A stretch of DNA of 64,000 nucleotides from DASZHJ01 sp035541215 (GTDB lineage: Bacteria; Pseudomonadota; Alphaproteobacteria; ATCC43930; CGMCC-115725): NCBI GenBank assembly GCA_035541215.1, contig DATKNV010000044.1, forward strand, positions 28,698 through 92,697. Reading direction: 5' to 3'. The translations under genes were made by a program, and so were the position numbers. Shown here in pieces: positions 62,272 to 64,000 of this stretch. Within the stretch, counting starts at the first letter, position 1. Each line of letters begins with the position of its first letter. The notes beneath the pieces were generated by a model. It searched no databases. It saw only the letters and a program-made list of their open reading frames with translations, and was not told where the DNA came from.

Positions 62272-63732
62272 ATGAAACGCAGACTTCTCATTGCCGTGGT
62301 GCTCGCAGGCACCGCCCTCGCCGGCATCCCTTATGGTCGCGCGGGCCAAGCCCCCGCCGCCGCAAGCGATCCGGACATTCCGCTGAGCCACCGCGACCGC
62401 GTCTACGCGGCCGAGCAGTTCTCGAATACCGTCTCGGTCACCGATCCCGCCTCGAACACGCTTCTGGGCGTCATCCGTCTGGGCGATCCCGAGCCGGGCA
62501 ATCTCAGTCCGCTCTATCACGGGCAGTTGCTCGTCCATGGCATCGGCTTTTCGCCGGACCATGGGACGCTTGCGGTCGTCTCGATCGGCTCGAATTCCGT
62601 TACCTTCATCGACACCGCCACCAACACTGTCAAGCACGTCACCTATGTCGGGCGCTCGCCGCACGAGGCTTTTTTCACGCGAGACGGCGGCGAGGTGTGG
62701 GTCACCGTGCGCGGCGAGAACTACGTCGCCGTGCTCGACGGGCAGAGCTTCCAGGAAAAGACGCGGATCGAGGTTCCGGCCGGGCCGGGCATGACGATTT
62801 TCTCGCCGGACGGGAAGTACGGCTACGTATGCTCGTCATTCAACCCCGAGACGGTCGTGATCTCGGTCGCCGACCACAAGGTCGTCGGCAGAGTGGTGCA
62901 AGCAAGTCCGTTCTGCCCCAATATCGCGGCGACGCCGGATGGATCGCAGGTCTGGTTCACGCTGAAGGACGTCGGCAAGACGCAGGTCTTCGATGCTCGT
63001 CCGCCCTTCGCTCTGCTGAAAACGCTCGACACCGGCCCCATCACCAACCACGTCAATATCGTTCGGAACGCCAATGGCAACTTCGCCTACGTGACGGTCG
63101 GCGGCCTCAATCTCGTCAGAGTCTTCCGGACCGACACATTCGCGGAAGTAGCGACCATCTCTGTCGACGACCTGCCGCATGGCGTATGGCCCTCCGGGGA
63201 CGGCACGCGGATCTACGTCGGCCTCGAGAACGCCGACGCGCTCGCCGCGATCGATACCCTGAGCAACAAAGTGATTGCGAACATTCCCATCGGCCAAGCG
63301 CCGCAGGCCATTGCCTATGTGCCCGAAGCGGTGCCGGAGGGCGCGGGGACGGAGAACTTGCAGCCGCTCGGCATTGGCGGCGCAGCCGCGCATTTGGCGC
63401 TTGCGCCGCCAGGCGGAGAGCAAGGGCCGGCGCCGACTAGCGTCACCCTCTTTGATCAGGGACTGCTGCAGGTGCTGCAGGCCGCGGTCACCCGGCTCGA
63501 GCCGAGTCAGCCCTATGTGCTCGCCCTCGCGGCGCAGCCGGACGGCGGCGGGCACCTCGAGCCGCTAGCGGCGTTTACGACCAGTCCTGCGGGCGCCGCG
63601 ATCGTGAACGCGGTGGGCCCGATCCGCCAGATCGTCCAGGCTAAGGCGGCGAAGCCGGACCGTCGCTACCTGGTGATTGCCCCGGGCAGACCCGGCGAGC
63701 TCGGCACACCCGTGCAGATCCAAGGCGAGTAG
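62272..63732 (+). CDS. YVTN-type beta-propeller protein, exported
   Basis: This 486-residue protein has a signal peptide (MKRRLLIAVVLAGTALAGIP, then YGRAGQA) and repeated beta-propeller blades of the YncE/YVTN family, such as SNTVSVTDPASNTLLGVI and SNKVIANIPIGQAPQAIAYV. The final 100 residues (from about 375) are a distinct tail. It is probably periplasmic. The ATG begins one base after the stop of the DUF305 chimera. Pairing with a DUF305 protein is common and suggests that the two act together, perhaps in copper handling. Confidence 0.9.
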   Translation: MKRRLLIAVVLAGTALAGIPYGRAGQAPAAASDPDIPLSHRDRVYAAEQFSNTVSVTDPASNTLLGVIRLGDPEPGNLSPLYHGQLLVHGIGFSPDHGTLAVVSIGSNSVTFIDTATNTVKHVTYVGRSPHEAFFTRDGGEVWVTVRGENYVAVLDGQSFQEKTRIEVPAGPGMTIFSPDGKYGYVCSSFNPETVVISVADHKVVGRVVQASPFCPNIAATPDGSQVWFTLKDVGKTQVFDARPPFALLKTLDTGPITNHVNIVRNANGNFAYVTVGGLNLVRVFRTDTFAEVATISVDDLPHGVWPSGDGTRIYVGLENADALAAIDTLSNKVIANIPIGQAPQAIAYVPEAVPEGAGTENLQPLGIGGAAAHLALAPPGGEQGPAPTSVTLFDQGLLQVLQAAVTRLEPSQPYVLALAAQPDGGGHLEPLAAFTTSPAGAAIVNAVGPIRQIVQAKAAKPDRRYLVIAPGRPGELGTPVQIQGE

Positions 63733-63867
63733 TGCCCGCCGCGTCATTGTCGTGGGATGCAGAGTGCAGGCGTTCACGCTGAGACTGTGATCGAAGCGGA
63801 TCTCACATTTCTGCGGCTAGCAAATTCGCTTACCGTCGTCTGTTGCGTGCGAGCCGGTAAGCTAGGT

Positions 63868-64000
63868 CCTGTTTACAAACTTATTGACGCCTGACTCGCG
63901 GCCTGATTCAAGGATTCCTCTTGGAGAGGAGGGGCTCTTGAGTCGAGGGGATCTGAGCGAAGCGGAGTGGCGTCTGTTGCAGGATCTGCTGCCGGCGGAG
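63868..64000 (+). mobile_element. Left end of a second insertion sequence, cut by window edge
   Basis: From about 63868 (AGGTCCTGTTTACAAACT) the sequence changes to the kind of end seen in IS5-type elements. A TTG-started transposase frame opens at 63938. The exact terminal repeat cannot be confirmed without the right end. Confidence 0.5.
63938..64000 (+). CDS. IS5-family transposase, start only
   Basis: Only the first 21 codons lie in the window. The frame from TTG 63938 (GAGGAGGGGCTC upstream) reads as SRGDLSEAEWRLLQDLLPAE, which is typical for the first segment of a small IS5-group transposase (often split in two frames). It differs from the transposase at 60813. Confidence 0.65.
   Translation, partial: MSRGDLSEAEWRLLQDLLPAE

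Noticed and set aside
1..64000. CRISPR array, rRNA genes or complete tRNA genes
   Set aside because: I looked for regularly spaced short repeats and for conserved rRNA or tRNA ends; only the degenerate tRNA-fMet half at 40345-40394 was found.

Overview
The window is high-GC DNA, roughly two thirds G+C by eye, densely coded on both strands. Gene content and gene order point to an alphaproteobacterium, probably Hyphomicrobiales-like: Liv-type and ribose-type ABC importers beside catabolic enzymes, glxBCD-glnT, paired hydantoinase genes, and isoquinoline-oxidoreductase-type genes. The genus cannot be fixed from the sequence alone.

The first 40 kb is a run of catabolic islands. From 1 to 6 kb (minus strand) lie a hydantoinase/oxoprolinase pair, a KstD-like flavoprotein and a truncated SDR. 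From 6.2 to 11 kb (plus strand) there is a complete five-gene Liv-type importer. From 11 to 15.7 kb come an ATC-hydrolase-like gene and a second hydantoinase A/B pair. From 15.8 to 20.9 kb there are enoyl-CoA hydratase, ADP-forming acyl-CoA synthetase, a NudL-like Nudix hydrolase and a DAO-family flavoprotein. From 20.9 to 26.1 kb a nucleoside hydrolase is translationally coupled to a ribose-type ABC importer, next to an FGGY kinase. From 26.2 to 31.9 kb there are a DUF169 protein, a creatinase-fold peptidase and a polar amino acid importer. From 30.7 to 35 kb two enolase-superfamily paralogues flank a class III aminotransferase, followed by a RidA protein. From 35 to 40.2 kb a cupin-type XRE regulator diverges from glxB-glxC-glxD-glnT (N-methylglutamate synthase plus type III glutamine synthetase); a nested palindrome lies between them.

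From 41 to 60 kb the theme changes to efflux and stress: an RND adaptor and pump with an MFS exporter, a molybdenum hydroxylase pair with a cupin, Dps, an AraC regulator, a large wHTH-ATPase regulator, and short genes (a SnoaL-like pseudogene, a frameshifted DoxX gene, a cysteine hydrolase, an Ohr/OsmC protein, two alpha/beta hydrolases). Reading the intergenic DNA shows a recurring gapless 48-bp element. There are six good copies and one decayed copy, all between 40.9 and 59.2 kb. Each contains two tandem half-sites about 21 bp apart, and in most copies a TA-starting hexamer follows at a fixed position. This looks like the operator/promoter of a local AraC-type regulon and is the most interesting undescribed feature here.

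From 60.7 kb an IS5-like element has lost its right end and its transposase frame runs directly into a DUF305 protein, giving a chimeric ORF upstream of a YVTN beta-propeller gene. A second IS begins at the right edge. A degenerate initiator-tRNA 3' half at 40.35 kb lies in the junction between the catabolic and stress halves.
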